DNA of 29,892 bases from Bacillota bacterium (GTDB lineage: Bacteria; Bacillota_E; JAJZYS01; JAJYTV01). Of the stretch, positions 1 to 7,384 are shown piece by piece. How positions within the stretch are numbered: position 1 is the stretch's first letter; every line of letters starts with the position of its first letter. Below the pieces are notes generated by a model. It was not told the origin of the DNA. It made no database searches and saw only the letters and a list, made by a program, of their open reading frames with translations. Where the stretch lies: positions 1 through 29,892 of the forward strand of contig JAJZVM010000040.1 in NCBI GenBank assembly GCA_021845645.1. Direction: 5' to 3'. The position numbers and the translations under genes are program-made.

Positions 1-296
1 ACCATCTGACTGAGTGTCGTGAGCGACACCTAACGCTTTGGCTGCCTCACCAATCCCAACCAACCTTTCCAAGCCGGTAAGGTTAGAGTAGATTCGCGCT
101 GGTTTCAAGTGAACTGTTCAAACCCTCCGCAACCAACCCGAACCCGGGGCGTTTACTGCGACAGACTTGAGGGTTGCCAGATGAACTGCATACACTTATC
201 CAATTTGGAGGTTTTGCTCGGCGCAAGGTAGAAGAACAAACATCACTCAGGTGGCAGATTAGGCCCGCGGCTGCCGCAGTGCAAGGGGGAACCGGC
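1..296. other. Non-coding region upstream of the aldo/keto reductase
   Basis: I see no convincing gene here. The stretch is visibly richer in A and T than the rest of the window. A small perfect hairpin (arms 14-19 and 24-29, loop TGAG) lies at the left edge with no T-run after it. A weak plus-strand promoter is possible: TTGAGG at 167-172 and TACACT at 191-196, spaced by 18 bp. AAGGGGGA at 283-290 is the ribosome binding site of the next gene. A short minus-strand reading frame crosses this region, but it overlaps the reductase and has no recognisable product. Confidence 0.5.
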
Positions 297-1301
297 GTGG
301 AGGTGCGCAGGCTCGGCGCGTCCGGTCTCAGAGTCAGCTGTCTCGGACTAGGCACGATGACATTCGGCCTGCAGTCGGACCGGAAGACGTCGTTTCAGAT
401 CCTTGACAGGGCAGTGGCAGCCGGGGTGTCCTTCATCGACACGGCGGACGTGTATCCCCTGGGGCGTACCCATGCGGAGTTCGGCCTGACCGAGAAAATC
501 CTTGGGGAATGGCTCCAGGGGCGCAGGCAGGAAGTCGTGCTGGCCACGAAGTGCCATGGCGTCATGGGTCCTGGACCGAACGATCAAGGGCTCGGCCGCA
601 AGCACATCATGGAGGCGGTCGAGGCCAGCCTGCGACGCCTTCGGACCGACTATCTCGACCTCTACCAGGCCCACCAGTTCGATCGTGCCACCCCGCTCGA
701 GGAAACGCTCAGGGCTTTCGACGATCTGATCCGGCAAGGCAAGGTGCGCTATGTCGGCGTCTCCAACTGGCCTGCGTACCAGGTCCAGAAATCGCTCTTA
801 ATCGCCGACCGGAGGGGTTTCGACCCACTCGTGAGCGTACAGCCACGCTACAACCTGCTCTACAGGGCAATTGAGACGGAGCTCGTTCCACTCTGCCAGG
901 AAGCCGGCGTCGGCATCATCGCGTACAACCCGCTGGCCGGCGGCTTCTTGACCGGGCGCTACCGCCCGGGCCAGGATGTCGAGCCGGGGACGCGCTTTGC
1001 GCTGGGCGGGATTGCCAAGCCGGGCGAGCGCTATCGTGGCCGCTACTGGAACGAGGCCGCTTTCGCCGCCCTGGAGACTTTCCGCACCTTCTGCGCCGAG
1101 CGCGGCTGGGACATGGCGACGACGGCGGTGCGCTGGGTCATGCACCAGCCTGGGGTGAGCGTCGCACTGATCGGGGCGAGCCGCCTCGATCAAGTCGAGC
1201 AGTCACTCGCGGCCTCGGCGCTACGCCCCTTCGGACCCGAGGAACTCCAGGAGCTCGACGATCTCTGGTACCAGCTTCCGCGGCAGAAGGCGGAAGAGTG
1301 A
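297..1301 (+). CDS. Aldo/keto reductase family oxidoreductase
   Basis: A 334-residue NAD(P)H-dependent aldehyde/ketone reductase of the cytosolic aldo/keto reductase TIM-barrel superfamily. The N-terminus reads VEVRRLGASGLRVSCLGLG, the usual start of this group. The catalytic tetrad is complete: D48, Y53, K85 (in ATKCHG) and H126 (in QAHQF). The cofactor-binding end is also present (ALIGAS near residue 285). The frame is open upstream to an ATG at 174, but GTG 297 is preferred. It has AAGGGGGA six bases upstream and gives the normal family length and N-terminus. The gene lies 69 bp before the GntR regulator on the same strand and may work with the neighbouring catabolic unit by reducing a carbonyl intermediate. 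The substrate cannot be read from the sequence. Confidence 0.9.
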   Translation: MEVRRLGASGLRVSCLGLGTMTFGLQSDRKTSFQILDRAVAAGVSFIDTADVYPLGRTHAEFGLTEKILGEWLQGRRQEVVLATKCHGVMGPGPNDQGLGRKHIMEAVEASLRRLRTDYLDLYQAHQFDRATPLEETLRAFDDLIRQGKVRYVGVSNWPAYQVQKSLLIADRRGFDPLVSVQPRYNLLYRAIETELVPLCQEAGVGIIAYNPLAGGFLTGRYRPGQDVEPGTRFALGGIAKPGERYRGRYWNEAAFAALETFRTFCAERGWDMATTAVRWVMHQPGVSVALIGASRLDQVEQSLAASALRPFGPEELQELDDLWYQLPRQKAEE

Positions 1302-1335
1302 GATGCGAGAGCCGACGGGTTGTGTTGCGCGGGCT

Positions 1336-1364
1336 TTGGTATTATCCCCCTCTTTGTGTAGAAT
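1336..1364 (+). promoter_or_regulatory. Candidate promoter of the GntR regulator, giving a leaderless mRNA
   Basis: TTGGTA at 1336-1341 (-35) and TAGAAT at 1359-1364 (-10) are separated by exactly 17 bp. Transcription would start about seven bases after the -10, at the A of the ATG at 1371. No Shine-Dalgarno sequence precedes that ATG, unlike nearly all other genes here. This fits a leaderless transcript. It is a prediction from spacing and consensus only. Confidence 0.45.
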
Positions 1365-1370
1365 TGTGCC

Positions 1371-2069
1371 ATGAGTGACACCGAACTATCCCTCAAGGGA
1401 CATCGCCAATCTGTTCGCGATCTCATCTACGTCTCGCTGCGGACGGCCATATCGCGCGGTGCCTTGGCACCGGGCCAGATGCTGTCGGAGGAGCAGCTCT
1501 CGTCGTCGCTCAACGTCAGCCGCACACCGCTGCGAGAAGCCTTGCAGAGACTGACCACTGAGGGACTCATCGAACGGGCCGACAACGGCCGGATCAGCGT
1601 CAAAAACGTGTCGCTCAGGGAAGCGACCCAGCTCTATGCCGTGCGTTCCGTCCTCGAGCAGCTGGCAGCCCGGGAAGCCTGCCTGAACATGACGCCGGAG
1701 GGCCTCGCGCGGCTCGAGAGGGCCTTTGGCCAGATGCTCACCGACGAGAACGACCCGTCGAAGGATGTCGCCGACAGCGGCGGCAGTTTCCACGCGATCC
1801 TGCACCAGATCGCGGACAATCCGATCAACCTGCGTCTCCTCGCCAACCTCCAGGTGCTCATCTCCCGCTATCGCTACCTGAGCACGGGCAGGGCGAAGAG
1901 GACGCACCACGCGGTCGAGGAGCACGAGGGCATTCTGAGAGCTCTCGCCACCTGCGACGCCGACGCGGCGGCGGAGGCCATGCGCATCCACATCGAGGAG
2001 AGCTTCGCCTCCGTCCGCAGCGCGCTGGTCGCACTCGAAGAGTCCCAGCGGCTCAAGGCATCGGAGTAG
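1371..2069 (+). CDS. GntR family transcriptional regulator, FadR/FCD subgroup
   Basis: A 232-residue DNA-binding regulator. Residues about 12-78 form the GntR winged helix-turn-helix (LSEEQLSSSLNVSRTPLREAL is the recognition region). Residues about 85-215 form the all-helical FCD ligand domain. The usual metal/ligand residues of FCD proteins can be placed: D136 with F140-H141 (DSGGSFH), H185 (HAVEEHE) and H207 (MRIHIEES). Regulators of this class usually sense small carboxylic acids and repress adjacent catabolic genes, so this is the natural candidate to control the two minus-strand units. Its likely target is the paired TGTATACA elements near 19780 and 27640. Its 3' end overlaps the end of the ETF alpha gene by 17 bp, tail to tail. 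The effector is unknown. Confidence 0.92.
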   Translation: MSDTELSLKGHRQSVRDLIYVSLRTAISRGALAPGQMLSEEQLSSSLNVSRTPLREALQRLTTEGLIERADNGRISVKNVSLREATQLYAVRSVLEQLAAREACLNMTPEGLARLERAFGQMLTDENDPSKDVADSGGSFHAILHQIADNPINLRLLANLQVLISRYRYLSTGRAKRTHHAVEEHEGILRALATCDADAAAEAMRIHIEESFASVRSALVALEESQRLKASE

Positions 2070-2976
2070 CCGAAGCGTGGCGCAGCGCCGCGGTCAGTGC
2101 CTCGACGAATCCAGTCGCGTCCTCCACGATCCCGACGTCCGCCACATGGAAGATGGGCGCGCCGGGGTCTTTGTTCACAGCGAGCATGTGCTTCGCATAT
2201 ACCCCGGAGACGTGCTGCGGGGCACCCGAGATGCCGATCGCCAGGTAGATCTCGGGGCGCACGGTGTTGCCCGTCTGCCCGATCTGCTCTTCGGCTCCGG
2301 CCCAGCCTGCCTCCACTGCGGCGAGGGTGGCACCCACGCTCGCCTCCAGACGCTCGGCCAGAGGGGTCAGCTTCTCGAAGGACTCCCGGCGGCCCAGGCC
2401 CAAGCCGCCGGAAACGATGTAGCGGGCCATGTCGATGCCGGACGCCTGGCTCGCCCGTCGCTCTACGGTTGTCCAGGCAGGCTCCGCTTCCTCCAGCCAG
2501 GCTACGTCCCTGGCTGGCGCCGCGGCCCGCAGCGCACTGCTCTCCACGTCTTCCTGGTCTCGCAAGGTGGCCACGAGCGGCAGGCGCACCACCTCGATCT
2601 CCGCCTCAGCACGACCGGCGAACGGCTTCATCGCAGCGCGCAGCATGCCGTCCGTTGCCTGGTTCACGCTGTCGCAGCCGGTCAGGCACGAACCGTCGAG
2701 TCCTACGGCGAGTCCGGCCGCGATCTCCCGCTGCAGGTTCCCGTCCCTGAGGTAGATGGCATACAGCCGGTTGCCTTCGATCTGGGCCAGAATGTTCCTC
2801 ACCACCTCGCGAGCGGCAGGAGACGGCGGCGCCCCCAAAAGAAGCGCGGTGTCGCCCGTCCACGCGTCCTGCGGCGGGACGATCCAGATGCCGAAGATCT
2901 CCTCCTGAGGGAAGCGCCCGGCGAGGGTTGCTGGCAAGGCGGCATCCGCCGGGCTGAGCACGATCGCGCCGATCAC
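2053..2976 (-). CDS. etfA: Electron transfer flavoprotein alpha subunit
   Basis: The FAD-carrying subunit (307 residues) of an ETF heterodimer, which takes electrons from flavin dehydrogenases and passes them to the quinone pool or another acceptor. The C-terminal FAD domain is typical: GGLGLG (190-195), VGATLAAV (214-221), QTGN (234-237), GISGAPQH (248-255) and NKDPGAPIF (268-276). An ATG at 2991 is also in frame, but GTG 2976 is preferred. GGAGGT lies seven bases before it, and it shares the bases GTGA with the TGA stop of etfB, a classic coupling overlap. It is the last gene of the long minus-strand unit and converges on the GntR gene. No acyl-CoA dehydrogenase is nearby, so the likely electron donor is one of the FAD dehydrogenases of this cluster. 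Confidence 0.93.
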   Translation of the reverse strand: MIGAIVLSPADAALPATLAGRFPQEEIFGIWIVPPQDAWTGDTALLLGAPPSPAAREVVRNILAQIEGNRLYAIYLRDGNLQREIAAGLAVGLDGSCLTGCDSVNQATDGMLRAAMKPFAGRAEAEIEVVRLPLVATLRDQEDVESSALRAAAPARDVAWLEEAEPAWTTVERRASQASGIDMARYIVSGGLGLGRRESFEKLTPLAERLEASVGATLAAVEAGWAGAEEQIGQTGNTVRPEIYLAIGISGAPQHVSGVYAKHMLAVNKDPGAPIFHVADVGIVEDATGFVEALTAALRHASATPMP

Positions 2977-3737
2977 TGGGCGGACCTCCATTCTGCGAGC
3001 ACGTCCAAGGCCTTGGCCACCTGCTCCTCGAGAGTGCCCTCGAGGAACCGACAGTTCTTCTGCGGTCGCGGAGCCTTCTCGAGCCTGGCAAGGGAGAGCG
3101 CCGGCCCTACGTCCACCGTCTCGACCAGCACCTCGCGGCGCTTCGCGGCGATCATGTCCTTGAGTTTCGGCTGGCGCAGCTTGAGGTTCGGAATCATCGT
3201 GACGCTGGCGACGAAGGGCAGCGGCAAGCGCACGGTCTCCTCAGTGTGCTCGTCGACCACGTGGTCGACGAGCATTTCGCCCTTCCCGTCGGGGTTTATG
3301 CTCAGGAGACGGGGCACGAACGGCACACCCATCAGCGCCGCGAGCGCTGGCCCGAAGATACCCTGATCCCAGTCTCCGGACTGCTCACCGACCAGGATGA
3401 GATCCGGCTGACCGGTGCCCGCGAGGTGCGCGGCCAGAGCGCGCGCCGCCGTCATGCTATCCAAGGCGCAGTCGATGTCGATGCGCCGCGCGTCATCCAC
3501 GAGGTAGGTCAAGGCGACGCGCAGGGCTTCCGTCGCCTCCTTGGGACCGATCGCGACGCAGCGCACCCGGGTCTCCGGCAGCTGGTCCCGCAGGGCGAGT
3601 GCCACCTCAAGGCCGATCTTGTCGAAGAGGCCCACTGTGTGGGGCACGCGCGTGCCCGGCCGGCCGTCCTCGAAGGTGAGGAGGGCGTCGGGAAGCTCGG
3701 GGTCCGGAATCCACTTGAGGGTAACGAGGATATCCAA
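2973..3737 (-). CDS. etfB: Electron transfer flavoprotein beta subunit
   Basis: The partner (254 residues) of the following alpha subunit. The N-terminus DILVTLKWIPDPE matches the usual ILVxxKxVPD start of the family. The nucleotide-binding loop reads GEQSGDWDQGIFGP (117-130). Most ETF beta proteins have DGDTGQVGP or similar here, so the W and Q are unusual and may mark a divergent subgroup. The open frame extends to an ATG at 3815, but that extension has no family match and covers a strong hairpin. TTG 3737 has GGAGGAG seven bases upstream and gives the expected N-terminus. It overlaps etfA by four bases. ETF pairs of this kind normally serve acyl-CoA or other flavin dehydrogenases. Confidence 0.92.
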   Translation of the reverse strand: MDILVTLKWIPDPELPDALLTFEDGRPGTRVPHTVGLFDKIGLEVALALRDQLPETRVRCVAIGPKEATEALRVALTYLVDDARRIDIDCALDSMTAARALAAHLAGTGQPDLILVGEQSGDWDQGIFGPALAALMGVPFVPRLLSINPDGKGEMLVDHVVDEHTEETVRLPLPFVASVTMIPNLKLRQPKLKDMIAAKRREVLVETVDVGPALSLARLEKAPRPQKNCRFLEGTLEEQVAKALDVLAEWRSAQ

Positions 3738-3762
3738 TTCGAGACTCCTCCGTTCTTCAGGG

Positions 3763-3794
3763 CCTGAGGCTCCCACCCTGGCGGGAGCCTCAGG
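3763..3794 (-). promoter_or_regulatory. Intercistronic hairpin, perfect 12-bp stem
   Basis: Arms 3763-3774 (CCTGAGGCTCCC) and 3783-3794 are perfectly complementary around an 8-base loop. The hairpin fills the gap between the FAD dehydrogenase stop and the etfB ribosome binding site. No U-run follows on the minus-strand transcript, so it is not a canonical intrinsic terminator. It could protect the upstream message, be an RNase processing point, or adjust etfBA expression. Confidence 0.6.
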
Positions 3795-3820
3795 AAGGTT
3801 CGCGGGAACCGCCACTTGGC

Positions 3821-5227
3821 CTAGGCCCTGCCCGCGGCGAAGTCCGCTGCGTTGCGGCCGGCGATGCGGCCGTACACGGCACCCCTCAGGAACGAGGTGG
3901 CCCCGGGGTACTTGCCGTAGTAGAGCCCGGTGATCTCGCCCGCCGCATAGAGTCCCGGGATCGGCCGATCGTCGCGGTCGAGCACCCGGCTCTCGGTGTC
4001 GGTCGCGATGCCGCCGTAGGTGAAGACGATCGAGCAGACGAGCGGCCAGGCCACGTAAGGCGTCCTCGTCAAGGGCACGGCCCAGTTGGACTTCGCGGGT
4101 GCGATGCCGCGCGCGGCGTTGCCGTCTTTGCGCAGCGGCTGGAAGTCGGCGGTCGCGTTGTGGGCCGCTGCCCTGTTGTAGTCCTCCATGGTGCGGGAGA
4201 TGGCCGCGGCCGGCAGGCCGAGCTTCTCCGCGAGCTCCTCCACCGTGGCGGCCGTCACCGGCTCGGCATCGGTGCCGAGCGCGTGGTGGTAGTTCGGGAT
4301 CTCGAACACCCGCTGGTCGCAGATGCAGTAAGCCGTCTGGCCGGGCTGGGTCAGGAAGGTGCGGGAGATTCGCTCGTAGGTCTCGTCGATGCTGTCCTCG
4401 CCCTCGTCGACGAAGCGCTCACCCAGCTTGTTGACGAGGATGCCGTACGGGAAGAGCATGACGACCGCCTCCGGCATCCTGCTGCGCGGGTCCACAGGCT
4501 CCGCGTGGAACGAGTTGTACTCGCCCGCGGGCTTGGCGCCGAGCGCGAGGGCCGCCTCGATCCCCTCGCCCTTGTTCTGTTCGCCGCCCGGGGAGATGTT
4601 GCGCAACCGATGCACCGGGTGCGGGAAGTAGCGCGCCAACATCTCGGGGTTCCCCTCGAAGCCGCCCGACGCCAGCACGACCGCCTTGGTCCCGATGGTC
4701 GCCGGGCCTTGCTGGGTGCCGACCTGCACGCCCACGATCCTGCCGTTCTCGTAGACAATGTGCTGGAATGCCGTTTCGTAGAGAATCTCGACACCGTACG
4801 ACTCGACCTTGTCGGCGAGCCTCTCGACGACCGCCTTGCCGCCCCCGACCGGCAGCAGGCGGGGCCGTGCAGCCGTAAGGAAGATCGTCGGCAGGTGCTC
4901 GAACGCGACGCCCTGCTGCGCCAGCCAGTCGAGGGCGGCGGGCGCCTCGGCGGCCAGTCTGCGCACAATCTTCTCGTCGCTGTAACCTTCGGAGAAGGCC
5001 ATCATGTCCTCGACGAAGTGCTCGCTGACCGTGTTGCTGTCGGCCATGCGCAGATAGGCTCCGGTCCAGCGTGAACTGCCCCCGCGCATCTCGCGCGACG
5101 AGCGCTCCAGCACCGCGATCGACACGTCCTCCGCACCGGCCTCCACCAATTGCTCGACGCAGGCCAGCGCCGTGGAGAGTCCTGCAACGCCCGCCCCGAC
5201 GACGATGATGTCGTAATGCCCTTCCAT
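3821..5227 (-). CDS. FAD-dependent dehydrogenase, fumarate reductase/tricarballylate dehydrogenase type
   Basis: A 468-residue flavoprotein of the FRD/SDH flavoprotein superfamily. It has the N-terminal dinucleotide motif GAGVAG (11-16), a RGGSSR segment typical of the group, a middle region ending in the LASGGFEGN turn, and the C-terminal FAD motif GLYAAGEITG followed by GRIAGRNAA. Such enzymes oxidise or reduce a C-C bond next to carboxylates; TcuA (tricarballylate dehydrogenase) is one relative. The start is the inner ATG at 5227, preceded by AAGGAGGT, rather than the ATG at 5254. It is a more distant relative of the two 459-residue FAD proteins in this window. It sits directly before etfBA, so I infer that it may hand electrons to that ETF. 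The substrate is unknown. Confidence 0.82.
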   Translation of the reverse strand: MEGHYDIIVVGAGVAGLSTALACVEQLVEAGAEDVSIAVLERSSREMRGGSSRWTGAYLRMADSNTVSEHFVEDMMAFSEGYSDEKIVRRLAAEAPAALDWLAQQGVAFEHLPTIFLTAARPRLLPVGGGKAVVERLADKVESYGVEILYETAFQHIVYENGRIVGVQVGTQQGPATIGTKAVVLASGGFEGNPEMLARYFPHPVHRLRNISPGGEQNKGEGIEAALALGAKPAGEYNSFHAEPVDPRSRMPEAVVMLFPYGILVNKLGERFVDEGEDSIDETYERISRTFLTQPGQTAYCICDQRVFEIPNYHHALGTDAEPVTAATVEELAEKLGLPAAAISRTMEDYNRAAAHNATADFQPLRKDGNAARGIAPAKSNWAVPLTRTPYVAWPLVCSIVFTYGGIATDTESRVLDRDDRPIPGLYAAGEITGLYYGKYPGATSFLRGAVYGRIAGRNAADFAAGRA

Positions 5228-5254
5228 CGCTCCCGTACCTCCTTGACCTGACAT

Positions 5255-5935
5255 CTAGAACGTGCGCCGTCCGCCGATCTCCGGCACCCAGCACTCGGCA
5301 CCCTGCCCCTCCCGGCGCAGCGCCTCGACAAACGGTTCCGCCGTCGGCACGAGGGCTGGGAAGGTGCCGTAGTGCAGCGGCAGCGCCAGCCGCGCGCCGA
5401 GGTAGGTGACCGCCCTCGCCGCGGCCCCGGGGCCCATGGTGAAGTGGTCGCCGATCGGGACCATGGCCAGGTCGATGTCGTACATGTCTCCGTAGAGCCT
5501 GAGGTCCGAGAAGAGCGCGGTGTCCCCGAGGTGGGCGAAGGTGAAGCCGTCCACCTTCACGATGTAGCCGCTGGCGTGACCGCTGCGGGAAGTGTGCAGG
5601 GCCGGGATCATGGTGACTTCGACGCCGTCCGCGAGCCTCTGCGTGCCGCCCAGGTTCATCGTGAGGAAGGCATCCTCGGCGATGCCCTCCTCGCGGGACA
5701 GCCGCGTCAGCGTCTCCGGTTGGGTCACGATCTTGGCTCCGCTCTTGGCAACCGTGGGGACGTCCTGCACGTGATCCCAGTGATCGTGCGTCACGAGCGC
5801 GAACCCGGGATGCTCGGGCGCAGTCGCCTTCGTCACAGGGCTCTTGCTGTACCAAGGATCGATCACGAGGCACAGGCCTTGCGCATTGCGCACCTCCACC
5901 GTGGAGTGCGCCACCCAGACGATCTCAACGGACAT
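5255..5935 (-). CDS. Metallo-beta-lactamase fold hydrolase, UlaG/UPF0173-like
   Basis: A 226-residue metal-dependent hydrolase. The metal-binding signature HDHWDH is at residues 50-55, with further histidines and aspartates at ALHTSRSGHASG, HLGDTALF and PLHYGTFP. This order is that of the UlaG/UPF0173 group, which acts on lactones or phosphoesters and is probably cytosolic. The start ATG 5935 has AGGAG seven bases upstream; an upstream GTG at 5950 is less well placed. It lies 27 bp before the FAD dehydrogenase and 31 bp after the SDR gene. It may open a lactone or thiolactone intermediate, but the sequence does not show which. Confidence 0.85.
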   Translation of the reverse strand: MSVEIVWVAHSTVEVRNAQGLCLVIDPWYSKSPVTKATAPEHPGFALVTHDHWDHVQDVPTVAKSGAKIVTQPETLTRLSREEGIAEDAFLTMNLGGTQRLADGVEVTMIPALHTSRSGHASGYIVKVDGFTFAHLGDTALFSDLRLYGDMYDIDLAMVPIGDHFTMGPGAAARAVTYLGARLALPLHYGTFPALVPTAEPFVEALRREGQGAECWVPEIGGRRTF

Positions 5936-5966
5936 CTCTCCACTCCTCACAAAGCCGGTTTGGCGA

Positions 5967-6743
5967 TCACCAGGCGGTCCAGCCGCCGTCGGCGAAGATC
6001 ACCTGGCCGGTGACGTAATCCGACGCGGCGGTGGCGAGGAAGACGACAAGACCGCGCAGGTCGGTCTCCGGGTTGCCCAGCCGCCCTAGGAAGGTCCTCT
6101 GCCGCATCCACTCGAGCCGATCGGGCTGCGCCCCGAGCGGTCCCGTCATCTGGGTCGGGTAGAAGACGCCGGGAGCGACGCAGTTGACCTGGATGTTGTG
6201 CTTGCCCCATTCAAGGGCGAGTCCCCGCGTCAGGTTGGCAACCCCCGCCTTGGATGCGTAGTAGGCGGATTCGGGCAGGGGGCCCACGATGTTCGTGTAA
6301 AGCGTCGACGTGTTGATGATCTTGCCGTGTTTCCGCCCGACCATCTCGCGCGCGACGCGGCGGTCGACTAGCCACGTGCCGGTCAGGTTGATGTCCACGA
6401 TGCGCTGCCACTCGGTGAGGGTCATCTCGAAGGCATCCTTGCGCAGCATCACGCCGGAATGGTGCACAAGGACGTCGATCTTGCCGAACGTGTCCAGGGC
6501 CGCCGTGACCATCGCGTCGACCGCGTCCTCGTAGGCAACGTCGACGAACCCGATCTCCGCACGCCGCCCCAGGGCCTCGACAGCCGCCTTGGTCCGCTCA
6601 AGGTCTTCCTTCCTTGACGCCTGGTCGGCGAGGTACACATCCGAGCCGTGTTCCGCAAGGGCGAGCGCGGAATGGTAGCCGAGCCCGCCCGCGGACGCGC
6701 CTGTAACGAGGGACACCTGGCCTGTCAGATCAAACTGGTTCAT
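5967..6743 (-). CDS. SDR family oxidoreductase with atypical NAD-binding motifs
   Basis: A 258-residue short-chain dehydrogenase/reductase with a Rossmann fold and the catalytic triad S146, Y161 and K165 (YYASK), plus N119 in DINLTG. Two family motifs are unusual. The glycine loop reads TGASAGGLG, one residue longer than TGxxxGxG, and the normal NNAG segment is HHSG (94-97). The start ATG 6743 has AGGAGG seven bases upstream. The 119-bp gap to the preceding leuD-like gene is one of the larger ones in the unit but shows no clear promoter or terminator. It probably oxidises or reduces a hydroxy or oxo acid of the pathway; this is inferred from context only. Confidence 0.87.
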   Translation of the reverse strand: MNQFDLTGQVSLVTGASAGGLGYHSALALAEHGSDVYLADQASRKEDLERTKAAVEALGRRAEIGFVDVAYEDAVDAMVTAALDTFGKIDVLVHHSGVMLRKDAFEMTLTEWQRIVDINLTGTWLVDRRVAREMVGRKHGKIINTSTLYTNIVGPLPESAYYASKAGVANLTRGLALEWGKHNIQVNCVAPGVFYPTQMTGPLGAQPDRLEWMRQRTFLGRLGNPETDLRGLVVFLATAASDYVTGQVIFADGGWTAW

Positions 6744-6862
6744 CGAATCGCCTCCTGTGTAGACCGGAGCCTGCGGGTCGTATCATGGGATCTCGCCTTC
6801 GCTCGGCCGGGTCAGGGAGCAGCCGCTTCACTTCCTCGTCGCCTCGCCTCCTGACATCCGGC

Positions 6863-7381
6863 TCACGCCTGGTCGGTGCGCCGCCAGCCTTCCCCCGCGA
6901 GTAGCCAGGGCAGGAGCCCGCCTTGCGCCACCATGTCCATCAGGAAGGCCGGCAGGGGTGTGGCCTGGATCTCGGCCTGCGTGCGAACGTTGCGTACGCG
7001 GCCGTGCTCGAGGTCGACTTCCAGCCGGTCGCCTGTCCGGGTGAAGCCCGCGATGCCCGGGACCTCCAGGGCGACGAGACCGTTGTTGAACGCGTTGCGG
7101 TAGAAGTTGCGGGCGATCGACTCCGCGAACACCGCCGCGACGCCCGCATGCCTCAGTCCGATCGCGGCGTGCTCACGCGACGAGCCCGAACCGAAGCTGC
7201 GTCCGGCCACGACGAAGTCGCCCGCCTCCACCCTGCGGGAGAAGTCCGGCATGACGCCCTCCATGATGTGGGCAGCCCAGACCGAAGGGTCGCGGTCGAC
7301 CAAGTACATCGACGGAATGATGGCGTCCGTGTCCACGTCATCACCGAAAGTCCAGGCTGTTCCCAAGCGGATTTTTTCCAT
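6863..7381 (-). CDS. Aconitase-family hydro-lyase, small (LeuD-type) subunit
   Basis: A 172-residue swivel-domain subunit of a two-part aconitase-family enzyme (isopropylmalate isomerase, homoaconitase, dimethylmaleate hydratase). Diagnostic motifs are GDDVDTDAI near the N-terminus, FGSGSSREHA in the middle and SIARNFYRNAFNNG. The start ATG 7381 is three bases after the large-subunit stop and has GGAGGTG in front, so the two subunits are made together. No other leucine-biosynthesis gene (leuA or leuB) is near. A role in catabolic hydration or dehydration of a dicarboxylate, as in dimethylmaleate hydratase DmdB, is more plausible than leucine synthesis, but the sequence alone cannot settle this. 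Confidence 0.9.
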   Translation of the reverse strand: MEKIRLGTAWTFGDDVDTDAIIPSMYLVDRDPSVWAAHIMEGVMPDFSRRVEAGDFVVAGRSFGSGSSREHAAIGLRHAGVAAVFAESIARNFYRNAFNNGLVALEVPGIAGFTRTGDRLEVDLEHGRVRNVRTQAEIQATPLPAFLMDMVAQGGLLPWLLAGEGWRRTDQA

Positions 7382-7384
7382 GCT

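Noticed and set aside
83..355. A 90-residue minus-strand open frame at the left edge
   Set aside because: It overlaps the aldo/keto reductase start, lacks a ribosome binding site and matches nothing I recognise.
2077..3366. A 429-residue plus-strand open frame after the GntR gene
   Set aside because: It is fully antisense to etfA and etfB and shows no domain or ribosome binding site. It is a high-GC shadow frame.
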